Part shown: piece after piece, positions 46,789 to 58,056 of the stretch | How positions within the stretch are numbered: the stretch's first letter is position 1 | Layout: the number at the start of each line of letters is the position of its first letter | Origin: Amoeboaphelidium protococcarum | Lineage: Eukaryota; Aphelidiomycota; Aphelidea | Direction: 5' to 3' | Assembly (NCBI GenBank): GCA_023515745.1 | Contig: JALECJ010000254.1 | Span: forward strand, 62,001 to 126,000 | DNA length: 64,000 nucleotides | The notes under the pieces: model-generated | What the model was told of the DNA's origin: nothing | The model's input: only the letters and a program-made list of their open reading frames with translations | Databases searched by the model: none | Translations under genes and position numbers: made by a program

Positions 46789-47860
46789 ATGGGTGGTAGT
46801 CAAGACAGGCAGGCTCATGTGCTAGATGTACAAGTAATTCAAGAAACTGTGTTCATTTTCGGATTATCCAGTCTTGGCCAAATGAATAAGCTGAATATGA
46901 TGACAGACTAGCTTTGGCTTAAAGCGCGTACTAGGAAAGTGGACGTCGACATAATCGCAAAGGCACAGCAGCAAAAGTTCAAGGCTTTCAAACTCTGGCG
47001 TACATCTTTCATCCGGATAGAAAGTACTAGCTAAGCTATATGAGAAGCCTGCACCAACAACTAAGCCAAAGAAATTTGGCGAGTATTAGTCCAAGAAGTC
47101 GTCATCTAACGAATGATGTCGATTTAACTAATATTTCCGCGTCCCATTGTAGAGTAATGTCGGTTAATATAAATTCAAAGATAATGATGATAAAGGCTTT
47201 ATTATAGTTGCTGCCACCTATACTGCAGATGGCTATTACCCAGCCAATTCGTACATGTTGAACGGAGCAGGCTTGACTTCAATGAACCAGAATTATATAC
47301 TATATCCCTTCTAGCCGTAAACCTTCTGCTGGTAGCTTGAAGTTAAGAAGAGTCACCTTACCTCGAGTACTATAATGGTCTGGAGATACGCTGGTGGACA
47401 AATTCGATCGACAGATATTTACAAATATGATTAGTAGCACTAATCTTGCGAAGGTTTCGCTTGGAGAGTATAGACGTGTTGCTCCATTAGCATCGATTTG
47501 TCGCTGAAGTACTGGAACAGTCAGATATGCAGTTTGCAAAATCTAGTCCTACTCCAATGGAGTCAAATCTGACGCTAAGTAAACATGACTGCCCTTTCTT
47601 AAACTCCGACTGAAGTGGATTATATGAAGGATGTTTTGTATCAAGAAGTCGTCGGAGCTCTGCTCTATGCTGCATGTGCAAGGCGTCCTGAGATCTCCGC
47701 TGCTGTTGGAAAGGTTTGCAAATTCACGTAAAATCCATGGATAAAGCACTGGTAGGCAGTCAAAATAGTATTGAGATATCTGAAGGGCACGAGTAGAATG
47801 GGAATTTAACTATGTTGGAATTAATTAGATTATTTCACATTCTCTGTCAAAAGAATTTGA
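46789..47860 (+). mobile_element. Decayed Ty1/copia retrotransposon fragments
   Basis: Coding fragments appear in the order of a copia element but in broken frames and with large deletions. A gag-like frame occupies 46789-47043, followed by a Lys/Pro/Ser-rich tail with remnants of a CCHC knuckle (about 47044-47160). A protease-like segment with LNGAG in place of LDSGA lies near 47255. A reverse transcriptase C-terminal piece lies at 47639-47860 (VVGALLYAACARRPEISAAVG; WQAVKIVLRYLKGTSRMGI). The integrase and most of the reverse transcriptase are missing. No LTRs were identified by eye. The element also uses TAG/TAA as Gln, so it evolved within the reassigned code. Confidence 0.68.
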
Positions 47861-48503
47861 GAATTTGACGTCATATGAGCATCTTAAAAGGTTAAGCGTA
47901 TATTATGCGGTCAATGTACTGAGGATTAGACTCATGTGTTTAACTGTGGACATAATGGAATCATCTCATCAGCGAGCTGAGCACAGCGATCTGTGGATTG
48001 GTTACAAGAATCAAGGATAGGATAAGACTTCAACCTGAATATATTGCTGGATATATAGTACTGTAAGCATCTGTGATGAGGCATGGTCAGAATACTTTTA
48101 TGGTCAGAGGCCCTAAAGAAATTGCTGGCTAGATTCAGAGCAACCTCACTTGGTAGAGCGTCGTAAGCGGTAGACATTGACGTGTTCTTTGCGTTATTTA
48201 ATCGGATATGGCATCATGGATGTAGCTCAAACCAATGGTAACTAGTGCTGAAACAGGTGGGATATTGAAAGAGTTTAGCGCGCGCTAAAATGAGGACAGA
48301 GTAAGGAAGTAGGAGAAATAGTAGGCCGGGGAATAGAAGAATGGAAGATGACTCTCAACAGGACTCTCTACAGCGAAGTAGGCTAGATAGTGAATAATAG
48401 GCGTAGTAGTAATGACACTTCTACGTCACGGTGGAAATAAGATCTTCAACATCATCATCAAAGCTAAATACAATGGACGCGTTAACTGGTATCAAAATTC
48501 TTT
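47861..48503. other. Probable element remnant / intergenic
   Basis: No intact frame was found. A purine-rich tract (gaggacagagtaaggaagta and following, about 48290-48320) could be a polypurine tract next to a lost 3' LTR. Short copies of atgactctcaa occur near 48348 and again near 48537, just past this stretch. Assignment to the copia remnant is an inference. Confidence 0.3.
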
Positions 48504-48929
48504 TCAAGAGACGTGTAGTGGACGAAGTGGAGAAAGATGACTCTCAAAAAAGAGTAAGGTGGAACAGTGAAAGCAGCTGATCATCAGTAAGGACGCAATA
48601 CAGAGTTGCCCTGGGGTGGTACTCAAGTACTGCCACCGTTAGTACTTACGTGACGTCTGTTCAAGATAGTCATCCGCAAGACTGTGTATAGGACGCAGGT
48701 TGCTACACGGGTATACTAACTCTGAGAATTAACTACTGTGAAACTGTTGAATAAAAATTAAAGTTTAGAAATTGTGGCCTGAATGAGGATGCATTTGATC
48801 TGCTATCACAGTAGCTGCCGTCCATATTCGCAACCACAATGTCAACCGCATGAACTCTCGCCAACGCAGAATATACAACAATGCAAAAATAATAAAAATC
48901 TTGTAAGTTAGTGGCTTGATTAAAATCAT
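48504..48929 (-). CDS. Hypothetical ORF with hydrophobic N-terminus, weak
   Basis: This frame is open from ATG 48929 to TGA 48504 (141 residues). The first 50 residues are hydrophobic and Leu/Ile/Trp-rich and could span a membrane; the rest has no clear character. It may be a small membrane protein or a chance frame. The frame also stays open upstream of the ATG. Confidence 0.25.
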
Positions 48930-49241
48930 ATTTACAAAACTCAATACAGATTGCGGTAAGTCTCTTTGGGTGAGCAAAGCGCGCGCGTAAGTAAAGTTCT
49001 TAGAGGTGAAACAGAACAGACGCGCGTGGCTGATTGATTGATTGATCGACGGGAGAGCGGGAATTGTGTGATTCACCTCTCTCTTTAACTGACTGACTGA
49101 CTGACTCTTCAATCATTTACTATTGTCTTTTATTGTAACATTTGGGGGGTTTTAATCTACTGGACTTAATTTTATTCAGAGTAATCTTTATTACATTAGC
49201 GTTGTATTAACCCTCTTTTCAATTACATACTGTGAGAGAAT
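48930..49241 (+). promoter_or_regulatory. Upstream region of GBE1 with tetranucleotide repeats
   Basis: It contains (TGAT)4 at 49031-49046 and (ACTG)n at 49088-49106, plus a GC-rich gcgcgcg patch near 48981. It is presumably the branching-enzyme promoter and 5' UTR. Confidence 0.45.
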
Positions 49242-51428
49242 ATGACTGTGAAGGCTGAAAAGTAAATGTATGAGAACTAGGCGTAGAGAAACAAGTAGAA
49301 GCAGTAGTTGTAATAGACGGGTCAAGTGTAATCTGAACAGGTCACGTCTCAGCCGTAAACCCGTGATCAGGGAAATAAAAAGATTAGTTCATTGGAGAAT
49401 GTTGATGGAACTCAAGTTATTGCTCAGGATGGGTACTTGGAGCCATTCAGAGGTGCGCTGTAGCACAGATTTGGCTTCTTCAAGAATTGGCTACACAGAA
49501 TTGAGTAGGGTGATGGTGGTCTGGAGAAGTTTTCGCGTGGCTATGAGTAATTTGGTTTGAATTACTCGCCGGAGAGAAAAGGTATAGTGTACCGTGAATG
49601 GGCTCCGAATGCGTAAGAGGCGTACCTTATTGGTGATTTCAACAATTGGGACAGATCTAGCCATAAGATGACTCGTAATCAGTATGGAGTGTTTGAACTA
49701 TTTCTACCTGACGATCCCAAGACTGGTCGCAAGGCTATTTAACATGGATCCAAGGTGAAGATCACCATGAAGCTTCCATCTGGTGAGTGGGCCGATAGAT
49801 TGCCTGCTTGGAGTCGTCGTGTTGAATAGGATTTGAATAAGAGTACTCTGTACGAGGCGGTATTTTGGGATCCTCCTTAAAGTTACCAGTGGAAGAACAA
49901 GAGTCCTCAGAAGCCATCTGATTTGCGTATCTATGAGGCTCATGTTGGCATTTCCAGTCCAGAAGCCAAGATTTGCACGTACAAAGAGTTCACCCGCGAT
50001 GTTCTGCCTAGAATCAAGTACTTGAATTACAACGCCATCCAGCTGATGGCAATCATGGAGCATGCATACTATGCGTCTTTTGGGTATTAGGTGACTTCCT
50101 TCTTCGCTGCATCTTCTCGCTATGGAACACCAGAAGATTTGAAGGAGCTGATTGACACTGCGCATGGGATGGGTCTGGTGGTGCTTTTGGATCTGGTTCA
50201 CTCTCATGCATGTAAGAATGTTCTTGATGGTCTGAATTAGTTTGATGGTAGTGATCATCAGTATTTCCATGAAGGTGGCAAAGGGCGTCATGATTTGTGG
50301 GATTCTAGACTATTCAACTATGGTCATTATGAAGTTTAGAGATTCTTGTTGTCTAACGTGCGCTTCTGGATGGAAGAGTTCAAGTTTGATGGTTTCCGCT
50401 TTGATGGTGTCACGTCAATGCTGTATGTGCATCATGGTATTGGCTATGGCTTCAGTGGAGATTATCATGAATACTTTGGTGATTTGACTGATTTGGAGAG
50501 CGTGGCGTACCTAATGTTGGCCAACCATATGATCCATGAGCTGTATCCGAATGCGATCACTATTGCAGAGGATGTTAGTGGAATGCCGACATTGTGTCGT
50601 TCAGTGGCTGAAGGTGGAGTTGGATTTGATTACAGGCTGGCCATGGCTATACCTGATATGTGGATTAAGCTGTTGAAGGAGAAGCGCGATGAAGATTGGA
50701 GTGTGCAGGATATCCAGTGGACACTGACGAATAGAAGATGGTAGGAGAAAACTATTGCATACTGCGAGAGTCATGATCAGGCACTGGTTGGTGATAAGGC
50801 TATCGCTTTCTGGCTGATGGACAAGGAGATGTATGACTTCATGTCTGATGTGACACCTCGTACCCCAGTTATTGAAAGAGGTATCGCCTTGCACAAGATG
50901 ATTCGTCTGTTGACGTATGGCCTAGGCGGAGAAGGTTACTTGAACTTTGAAGGCAATGAATTTGGGAATCCAGAGTGGTTGGACTTTCCTAGAGAAGGTA
51001 ATGGCAATAGCTATCATTACGCTAGACGTTAGTTCAATCTGGTAGATGATAAGCTGCTGCGCTACAAGTACTTGTATGAATTTGATCGCGCCATGCATCA
51101 GTTGGAAGAGAAGTACAAGTTTTTGAATTCCACTCAGTTCGTGAGCCGTAAGAATGACGGCGATAAGGTGATTGTATTCGATCGTGGTCCTCTGCTGTTT
51201 GTGTTCAACTTCCACTGGGACAAGAGTTATAGTGATTATCGTGTCGGTACTGATGTACAAGGCCCTCTGAAGGTGGTATTGAATTCTGACAATAGCGAGT
51301 TCTTTGGACACAATCGTATCGATGAGACGGTGAAGCATCACACCTCTGTCGGTGACTGGGATGGTCGTCAGAATTGGTTACAGGTGTACATTCCATGTCG
51401 CACTTGTATTGTATTGGCCAAGGCTTGA
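49242..51428 (+). CDS. GBE1: 1,4-alpha-glucan (glycogen) branching enzyme
   Basis: A 728-residue single-exon GH13 enzyme that makes alpha-1,6 branches in glycogen. The first 60 residues are Gln-rich and hold more than a dozen TAG/TAA codons. The CBM48-like region ([23 protein letters not shown]) is followed by the GH13 barrel: [12 protein letters not shown], the nucleophile region [11 protein letters not shown], the acid/base region [10 protein letters not shown], and [13 protein letters not shown]. The [17 protein letters not shown] segment is also diagnostic. All catalytic positions look intact. With trehalase it reflects a trehalose/glycogen carbohydrate economy. Confidence 0.96.
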
Positions 51429-51622
51429 TCTATAATCTGAGGGCGATTTTGTTATTATAATGAGATGCTTTTGTTAAGAATAATACTCCGCTGAAGTAAT
51501 AAAAAGAATGTAATTCTAGTAAAGTTGAGTAATTTAAAAGTACATATCTGGTCTGTATACATGTACAAAGTTATGTATTACTTAATAGAGCAGACCATAC
51601 ATATACTCACTCAAATCAAATC

Positions 51623-52204
51623 TCATATCTTAATATCACGAACACCATCCTTGTCAATCACCTTGATAGCATATTCCTTCAAATTAACAATAAAGCGAGT
51701 CTTGAGCTCTTCCATGCACATTTTCAACAGTTCAATAGCCTCCTCCAAGTTCATATCCTTCTTGTAATGACGATCCATAGTGGACATTGTGAAGAATGAA
51801 GCATAGCCATGAGCAGCAAATGGAATCTTTTACATACTAGCCATGTAGTCCAACCAGTACAGCTCAGGTCCATCACGTTCGCTATAACCCCCAATCAATG
51901 TGAACACATTGTATGGCTTACGGGATCTCAGCGACTGAGCCAACTCACGCCGAGTAAAGTTGGCCGCTGCAGCTGTGCTCAATCCGATCTCATGCTTAAT
52001 TCCATAGTATTAAACATTGCGCTATATATACTCGGCAAAAGTGACTGCATCTCCATTCTCACCAGAGTACACCATGGCAATGTGACCACTCAAGTCTCTG
52101 CTCTTATCCTCGGTAGCCTTCATCACCATGATGGAGCGAGCAACCACCTTATCTGCGGCTAGAAGTACAAAGTCTTTTCCCGTTATTCCAAATAATGCCT
52201 CCAT
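51623..52204 (-). CDS. PSMB2: Proteasome subunit beta type-2 (beta-4, Pre1)
   Basis: A 193-residue non-catalytic beta subunit of the 20S core. The N-terminus MEALFGITGKDFVLLAADK lacks a propeptide and catalytic Thr, as expected for the beta-4 position. Further family features are ARSIMVMK, the YYGIKHEIGLSTAAAANFTRREL region, LIGGYSE…GPELYWLDYMASM, and the C-terminal MDRHYKKDMNLEEAIELL. Three in-frame Gln codons are TAA or TAG. Its start lies 268 bases from the divergent alpha-SNAP gene. Confidence 0.94.
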
Positions 52205-52472
52205 TGAATCCTAGAATGCTCTTAAAACTTGGAGCGATAATTTTTTAGTTAGTTAAAGTAAGGAAGCAAGTTGAAATTAGTGGAATAAAACAAATACAAG
52301 TAAGCGACGATCTGGACTTGACAAAGGAACGCTTTCTTCATTGAAGTCACCCTGGGAAGAGCGAGCGAAGAAATTCTGGTGCTGAAACACAACACATTTC
52401 GACGCTTTTGATCCACAAGGAATTCCAGCAAAGTCTATCATATCATCACATTTTACATCATCGTAGTGGGAA

Positions 52473-53606
52473 ATGTTATATATGGTTCTTATTGGCGTCA
52501 TCGGCTACTTCGCTTATAAGAATGTCCCATCTCAAGACTCGTTTAGAGATTACATCAAGAAGGCTCAAGGAAATGAAAGCTAATCTAAATGGATCCCTAA
52601 ATTTCTTAGATCACTTGCTAGAGAACCCGCTTTTGATTATTAGAGTTATGGTCTATTTTCGCTGGTGACTATTAGACGCTCTGGTTAGGTGTATCTAGGA
52701 TTAATGAATATCTGGATTCCATTATCAGTTCCTGATGGCGGCGATTAGTAAGTGGATGCATAACGCGGTTATCCATAGACTGATCAATTGTACGGTGTTC
52801 AAGTAGATGGTTAGATTGAATCTCTATAGTAGTAGGCGATTGATGCAAAACGGAGTAAGCAATATAAATATGCTGGAGATTTGTACTAGAAATGCGCATA
52901 GTTATGCTTGTAAACTGCTAATAGAGAACTCCAGAGCGGCAGTGGTGTGGAAGCTGCCAGTATGTATGAAGATGCATATAAGTGCTACAAGTAGTCGGGA
53001 GATAGTCATTAGCTCTGTTTATAATCGCTTTTAAAAGCCGCTGATTTATATGAGTAATACGATCGGTCGATGAACCGCGCCGGCAGATGTTACGATACTC
53101 TTAGTGATATGCAAATGAACAGTCTTGATCAAGCCATCCTCTCACTCAGGAAGGTTGTTGACTGCTATCAAGCGGATGATGACATTAGAGCTGTATATGC
53201 GCGATACAAACTAGTTAATGCTTATGCAACAACTAATCGTTATAAAGAGGCTGTAAGCGAAATTGATGACTTGATGAAATGTCCTCGCTTTGAAGAAGCT
53301 TACAAATTCAGGATTAATGAGATTATTCTATGCAGCTGCTTGTGTACCCTTGGTGTCTCTGGACAGTTTATCGATTTTATCACAAAGTACCAGAGAATGG
53401 TTGAAGAGTTTCCCGCCTTTGACGCGTCACGAGAAGGGCAGCTCTGCCAGGATTTGGTCTAGGCTTATGATACTTCAGATTCTACTGAATGGACAGCTCT
53501 CGTTAGCGCGTTTTATAGTCTTAGTCCTTTGTCTTCTAAGGAGCGATGGAAGATCGACATATTAAAGTCATACTCTGACAAACTTGATCATAATGAACTT
53601 ACCTGA
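52473..53606 (+). CDS. Alpha-SNAP (Sec17) with an unusual N-terminal extension
   Basis: A 377-residue open frame. From about residue 120 it is alpha-SNAP, the adaptor that recruits NSF to SNARE complexes: TPR-like helices (AASMYEDAYKCYKQSGD) and the family C-terminus (EEFPAFDASREGQLCQDL; WKIDILKSY). The first 115 residues are not SNAP-like: a hydrophobic, probably membrane-spanning start (MLYMVLIGVIGYFAYKN) and a WIPKFLRSLAREPAFDYQSYG segment. No TGA, splice site or strong internal start separates the parts. This is either a real fusion with a membrane anchor or two genes whose boundary is hidden. Confidence 0.82.
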
Positions 53607-53695
53607 ATACAACGCGTGTTAAATATCATTGTTTTACATGACTGCAAGTCGCAGGTTAATGATATTTTAAAGTTGAAACGATGGAAAATATATAT

Positions 53696-54907
53696 TCAAG
53701 GCTCAACCATCACTTCTTTCATCATTAGCTTGTTAGAATCTTGTGATAATTTGGTGTTAAGATGATCCAATTGATCATCAGATTTTGACAATTTCTTAAT
53801 TTGAGACTGCTGCAATAGAGACTTTTGTTTAGACTAAAACTCTACAAAGGTATACCATGCTCCACCTACCAGAGTGATTAATATGCCAAGTCCATTGAGT
53901 GAAGTTATGGTCAAATCAAATATTGACACGGCCAGTAGGATAGACAGCACCTGCTTGATATTAGCCGCCACTGTCATTGTAAGAGCACTAGTCATCTTAT
54001 TGGCAGTAAAAGATACAAAATTGAGCATAAAAGCTATGACACCATTAAAGAACAGTGCCCAAAATACAGTTGGAGTAAACAGACTAGGCGCGTCCATTGC
54101 AGGATTCCCAAAAATGAACTCGGCCAACTTCTAATTCTCGCCAGATAGGTGGCCAAAGATAAGACACTGGACGAATGCGAGTGGGCTCATCCGAAGTAAT
54201 AAGTCTATCGGATGAAGTTTTAACGATCCCACCTGCACTACATTCGTCACCACAGTCTTCATGGCAGCTAGAAATGTCCCCAACAGAGTCAAGATCAGAC
54301 CGGTTTAACTAAAATTATACTCGCCCATGGTGGCCAATCCCACGCCCATAATCACGGGCAGAAGAGATAGATATATCTACAGACTATACCTCTTCTTCAG
54401 AAAAAGAACAGAGAGTAGAATGGCAAACACGGGAGTTGTAGCACGAACCACTTGATGAAACGGCACTGTGACCAGTTGAAGAGATATATTGGACGTGGCC
54501 TACACATACAAAATCGCGATATATAAGCTTCCATAAAATCCCCACTTATAAAATGAAAATTTACAATGTTCACAGTGTATAGAACGGAGAATAAAGCCAT
54601 GACAATGTTCTCCTTCATGGACAGATGCGATGGCCGAAACATGCCCAGCCAGTAGACACAGATGAAACAACCCAAAGCACTACACTAAATTACAAAGACA
54701 TGAAATCACGTTCCATATAGTATGAGGATGAGACAATTTACATAAAGCAAATGTATAATCATACCTGAAGAAGGTGTGGATAGCAGTGATAGCCCAGGGG
54801 AACTTGAAACCAATAAACTGCATCACAGCCTTGTTGTAGATGGTGAGAGTGAGATTGCACAGGAAGTATAGCGAAAGCCAGAATATACTAGAGACCCTCT
54901 TCTCCAT
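53696..54907 (-). CDS. TPT/SLC35-family transporter (three exons)
   Basis: Exons lie at 54765-54907, 54565-54679 and 53696-54499, with introns of 85 nt (GTATGA…GTGTAG) and 65 nt (GTAAAT…GTGTAG). The joins restore HTFFSALGCFI and TVNIATSNISLQLVTVPFHQV, typical of triose-phosphate/nucleotide-sugar transporters. The 353-residue product has about ten membrane spans, the VVRATTPVFAIL motif, and ANIKQVLSILLAVSIF in the last repeat. A Lys/Gln-rich cytosolic tail ends it. It probably works in the Golgi or ER; the substrate cannot be told from sequence. Confidence 0.88.
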
Positions 54908-55275
54908 TGTATCTGCTATTGCTTTATAGAGTTCAAGTGTGATGTAAGATGCGCAGATAATATTAGTTGAGTCTTGACCGAGAATGTTTGAATCACTCTA
55001 TTAGACAGACTGGCAGACACACAGAGACACTAAAAGAGTACGCGGCGAGTTGAGTGAATCTGAAACCGGAAAATCTGAAAAATCGATTCTCTCCTGACTG
55101 ACTGGCGACGTGACGCGTGAACGCTCTCACCGTTTCCTGATTCCTACTGCTACAATGTCGCGCTTCTTCTCTAAGTGAGAGTGAATGCTGCTACTTCTCC
55201 TTGTCGATCGCTAAAACACAAGATCTCGTCGCGTAGAAAGAGGCAAGAAATATAAATATAGACTCGTATAAAGGG
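54908..55275. promoter_or_regulatory. Divergent promoter region (TPT and Mit_KHE1)
   Basis: This stretch holds a GC-rich block with ctgactgactggcgacgtga and acgcgtgaacgc near 55095-55120, resembling the repeats upstream of GBE1. No gene is recognised. Confidence 0.4.
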
Positions 55276-56118
55276 ATGACAATGATTAGACGGATAGTTC
55301 TTGCATTGCCTGTGAAAGATAAAGCTATAAATTTCTTTGGTGCCAATTCTCCTGTGGTATTGAGCGTGGGTTCATAGAAGCAGTCAGAATCTAGTGGAAA
55401 CGGTAAAGTTCCGTTCTCGCTCAAATTCAGAATGCTGGTTGATAAGTATGCTGATAAGGCACATACTAAATGGCACTAATATGGATCTGTGGATAACAAG
55501 AAATCTTGGAAATTCAAACTGTACTCTTATGGCAGTGCTCTGATGAATAAAGTTGACGCGGATGAATGGTTTTTGAAGGAGATCAGTCCAGTAGCCTCTG
55601 TAGATGATCAGGTGAATGATTATGGATTTAGAATTTTGTATCCATCGTTGATCGATAAGAAGATTGTAAAGTCACGATTGTAAACTATGTTAGATTATAG
55701 AATACCGTATCACTAAAAGTATAGGCGATTATCTGTCTATTGCATTCCTTTGAGTATGTTAGGAGGAATTCTACCTGGTCCGAACGTGTTTCTCATGTAC
55801 AATTTGTTCAGATTATACTCGCATGATAAAGCTTATAGAGGTGCTTGTCATTTGAAAGAGAGAATAGATGAAGACAGTTTCCAATCTGATTAGAACTTGG
55901 ATCTCCTACTTGGGTAACGGCTTAAATCATTTAAAGACGGCCACTGGATGGAGTATGAGCCAAGTGCATCGCTTCTTAATTAGTTGAGGCGAGATTATGA
56001 TATGCCTCCCGGTACTTTCTAGACGCATGTATAAAGAGCCATTACTCAAGTGCTTTCAAAACAGGGTGGTGATGGTGATTAAACGTCAGAGAAGCAAGCA
56101 AGATAAAATGAACATTGA
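55276..56118 (+). CDS. Mitochondrial K+/H+ exchange-related protein (Mit_KHE1 family)
   Basis: A 280-residue protein of the fungal and plant Mit_KHE1 family, linked to mitochondrial potassium/proton homeostasis. Family features are RRIVLALPV at the N-terminus, the central WFLKEISPVASV segment, and two hydrophobic spans around PLSMLGGILPGPNVFLMYNLFRLYSHDKAYRGA. The N-terminus is Arg-containing but short for an import leader. ATG 55276 is followed by a second in-frame ATG two codons later. The tail is acidic and Gln-rich. Confidence 0.83.
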
Positions 56119-56303
56119 CTAAATAAATAGTAGATTTAATAACTATTTATTTTACATTTACACGATACTTTTGTATATCATACATCAATTATGTCCTAAA
56201 TTCTATTGGTGGAAAGATTAGATTTCAGCTCTAACGTGCTACCATTTCTACCGCGAATCCACATCTTCATTAATCAAACTCACAGTTGCACTACATTTTA
56301 GAT

Positions 56304-56651
56304 ATGAAAATCGCGTTAAACATATTTATACTACATTAAATAGATTCCTTACACGTTTGTAGACTTTATAATTTAAGTTCCAAGAGGAACTAATTGCATC
56401 TCATCTTCACGAGAAAACAACCGTTCTATAGCGTCCCCAATCGCGATATTACTCTGCGCATCCACGGCGACAAGTTCCCCAACCAACAATCTTCCATCAT
56501 ACGTGATCACTATGACTTATTCTACAGAATAACGGGTTACATTTACTCAGTGTCAAGTTTAAATCTTACTATCGACAAACGTTTTAAGACCGTCCATTGT
56601 TACTTTAATCTTACTGGATAGCTGCAAAGACAGTGCGATCAAGCGATTTGA
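56304..56651 (+). CDS. Hypothetical ORF, weak
   Basis: This frame is open from ATG 56304 to TGA 56649 (115 residues), with a mildly hydrophobic start (MKIALNIFILHQI). No family is recognised. A second in-frame ORF of 63 codons begins ten bases after this stop, at 56661, and runs to 56852. The two together may be one gene broken by the TGA, or chance frames. Confidence 0.27.
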
Positions 56652-56852
56652 AGTGTGAAGATGGGCAAAAGCTTGACAGAGAAACTCAAGCGTGCAATTC
56701 ATGTCGAAGGAGACATCTACTCGGCGCGCTTGTTTTATTAAGTAATTCGGGATGTAATTTACTCAAGTACATTGAGAGATTTGGCTGTCAATGCTGGTGA
56801 CATTCCACTTATGGCAATATTGAGCTCTACAGGCGCGTTTTAAAATCACTGA

Positions 56853-57309
56853 GACATTGCTGCGTTTCAACCGTTTCCCACTGGCTTTCTGACTAATTTC
56901 AAACTTATGTTACTATTGTCTATAATATTCTTATCGACTCGTCACATCGCCCACTGATCAGCGCAATCGGCATGTGACCGACGTGAAAGATATTAAATGT
57001 GTGATTGTCCTGATGATACATACTGTAGTCAGCCGGTACTCGATACTGAGGATTCACGCAAACTATATAAGGCTGGCTACACAGTGACGGTCTGCAGAAC
57101 TACTGCAGTTATTAATCGGGGATATTTGGACTTATATATCATCAGTTTAGCGGTAATCCAGCTTAAATTGATGAATTCGCCATCATGTCGTTGTGCAGGC
57201 AGCGTTGGGTTGTTTGTTTGTTCAACTCCACAAGTTCCCATCGGCCTTCCGCTCTCCTCTTCTCTTCTCTTCTCTTCTTATCGATAGTTTCCACATTAGC
57301 GACAATGCT
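56853..57309. other. Intergenic / possible decayed sequence
   Basis: A 100-odd-codon plus-strand frame with a Cys-rich start (CDCPDDTYC, near 56998) lies here but has no recognised family. Before the minisatellite there is a pyrimidine run, (ctctt)n, near 57252-57277. Confidence 0.3.
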
Positions 57310-57483
57310 CCTGCTCTGTTATAACGTCCTGGTCTGGCAATGTACTAGCTCTGTGATAGAGTAACTCGCTCTGTGATAGAGTCTCTCGCTCTGTGATAGA
57401 GTCTCTCGCTCTGTGATAGAGTTCCTGCATCGTGATGATGTCCTCGCTCTGGATCGAGTTACTCGCTCTGTGATAGAGTGGCT
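57310..57483 (+). repeat. Minisatellite of about 20-bp units with dyad symmetry
   Basis: About nine tandem units of 18-20 bases occur here. The core is cgctctgtgatagagt; three or four units are nearly identical (around 57366-57425) and the outer ones have diverged. Each core contains the inverted repeat CTCT…AGAG, so single units could form small hairpins. There are no unique spacers. Confidence 0.85.
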
Positions 57484-58056
57484 GCCGTCAGGTAGTTCCC
57501 CTTCTTTTAACCATTGTAAACCTTTTCAAATAGTGCGCTTTCATTGAACAGTGATTCTCATTAATGGCTTAAATCAGGTTCACTTCCCCGATCGGTTTGT
57601 CATCGCACTGAAACGCCCGTTTCACTTAGTCTCGGCGCTCATGAACTTTTCAGCTCAATCAAAGGAGAAGCCGAGCCAATACCTCGTCTCAACTCTACAT
57701 CAATCGCAACATCATCTCTCGGATTTGTATTGCACATTTAAAATAATAATGGTGACTGATATTAAAAGAAAGTCTACAACCGTTGGAGGAATTATCTGCA
57801 TGGAAAAGTGTCCCTTCATTGAATAGAACTCTCTGGTAACGATTGTTGAAGGTTCTAAGCCGGCGGGAACACTTTTGCATTGCAAGGGAAGAATCACCAA
57901 TACCAATTGTGGATCTCAAGGAGGTCAGACAAGACACTCAAAGTGATCATGTTTCTCAATCATTCCTGTTTCAACTTTTTCAGGACAGCTATTCTTTAGT
58001 TTATGGAATACAATTGACAGCAGTAAACTCAATATTACATCAATTAACAGTAAGGT
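57484..58056. other. Intergenic, weak frames only
   Basis: Overlapping open frames occur on both strands (57551-57950 plus, 57843-58076 plus, 57695-57937 minus). None has a recognised family and they conflict with each other. It probably includes the promoter of the next coiled-coil gene. Confidence 0.35.

Noticed and set aside
49704-50291. 195-residue minus-strand ORF
   Set aside because: It is antisense to the branching enzyme catalytic core and has no homology of its own.
57346-57425. Similarity of the repeat core to the bacterial tet operator
   Set aside because: Only a short shared string (tgatagag); no repressor or bacterial context, so taken as coincidence.
57310-57483. CRISPR-like array
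   Set aside because: Units are directly tandem with no unique spacers, and the genome is eukaryotic.
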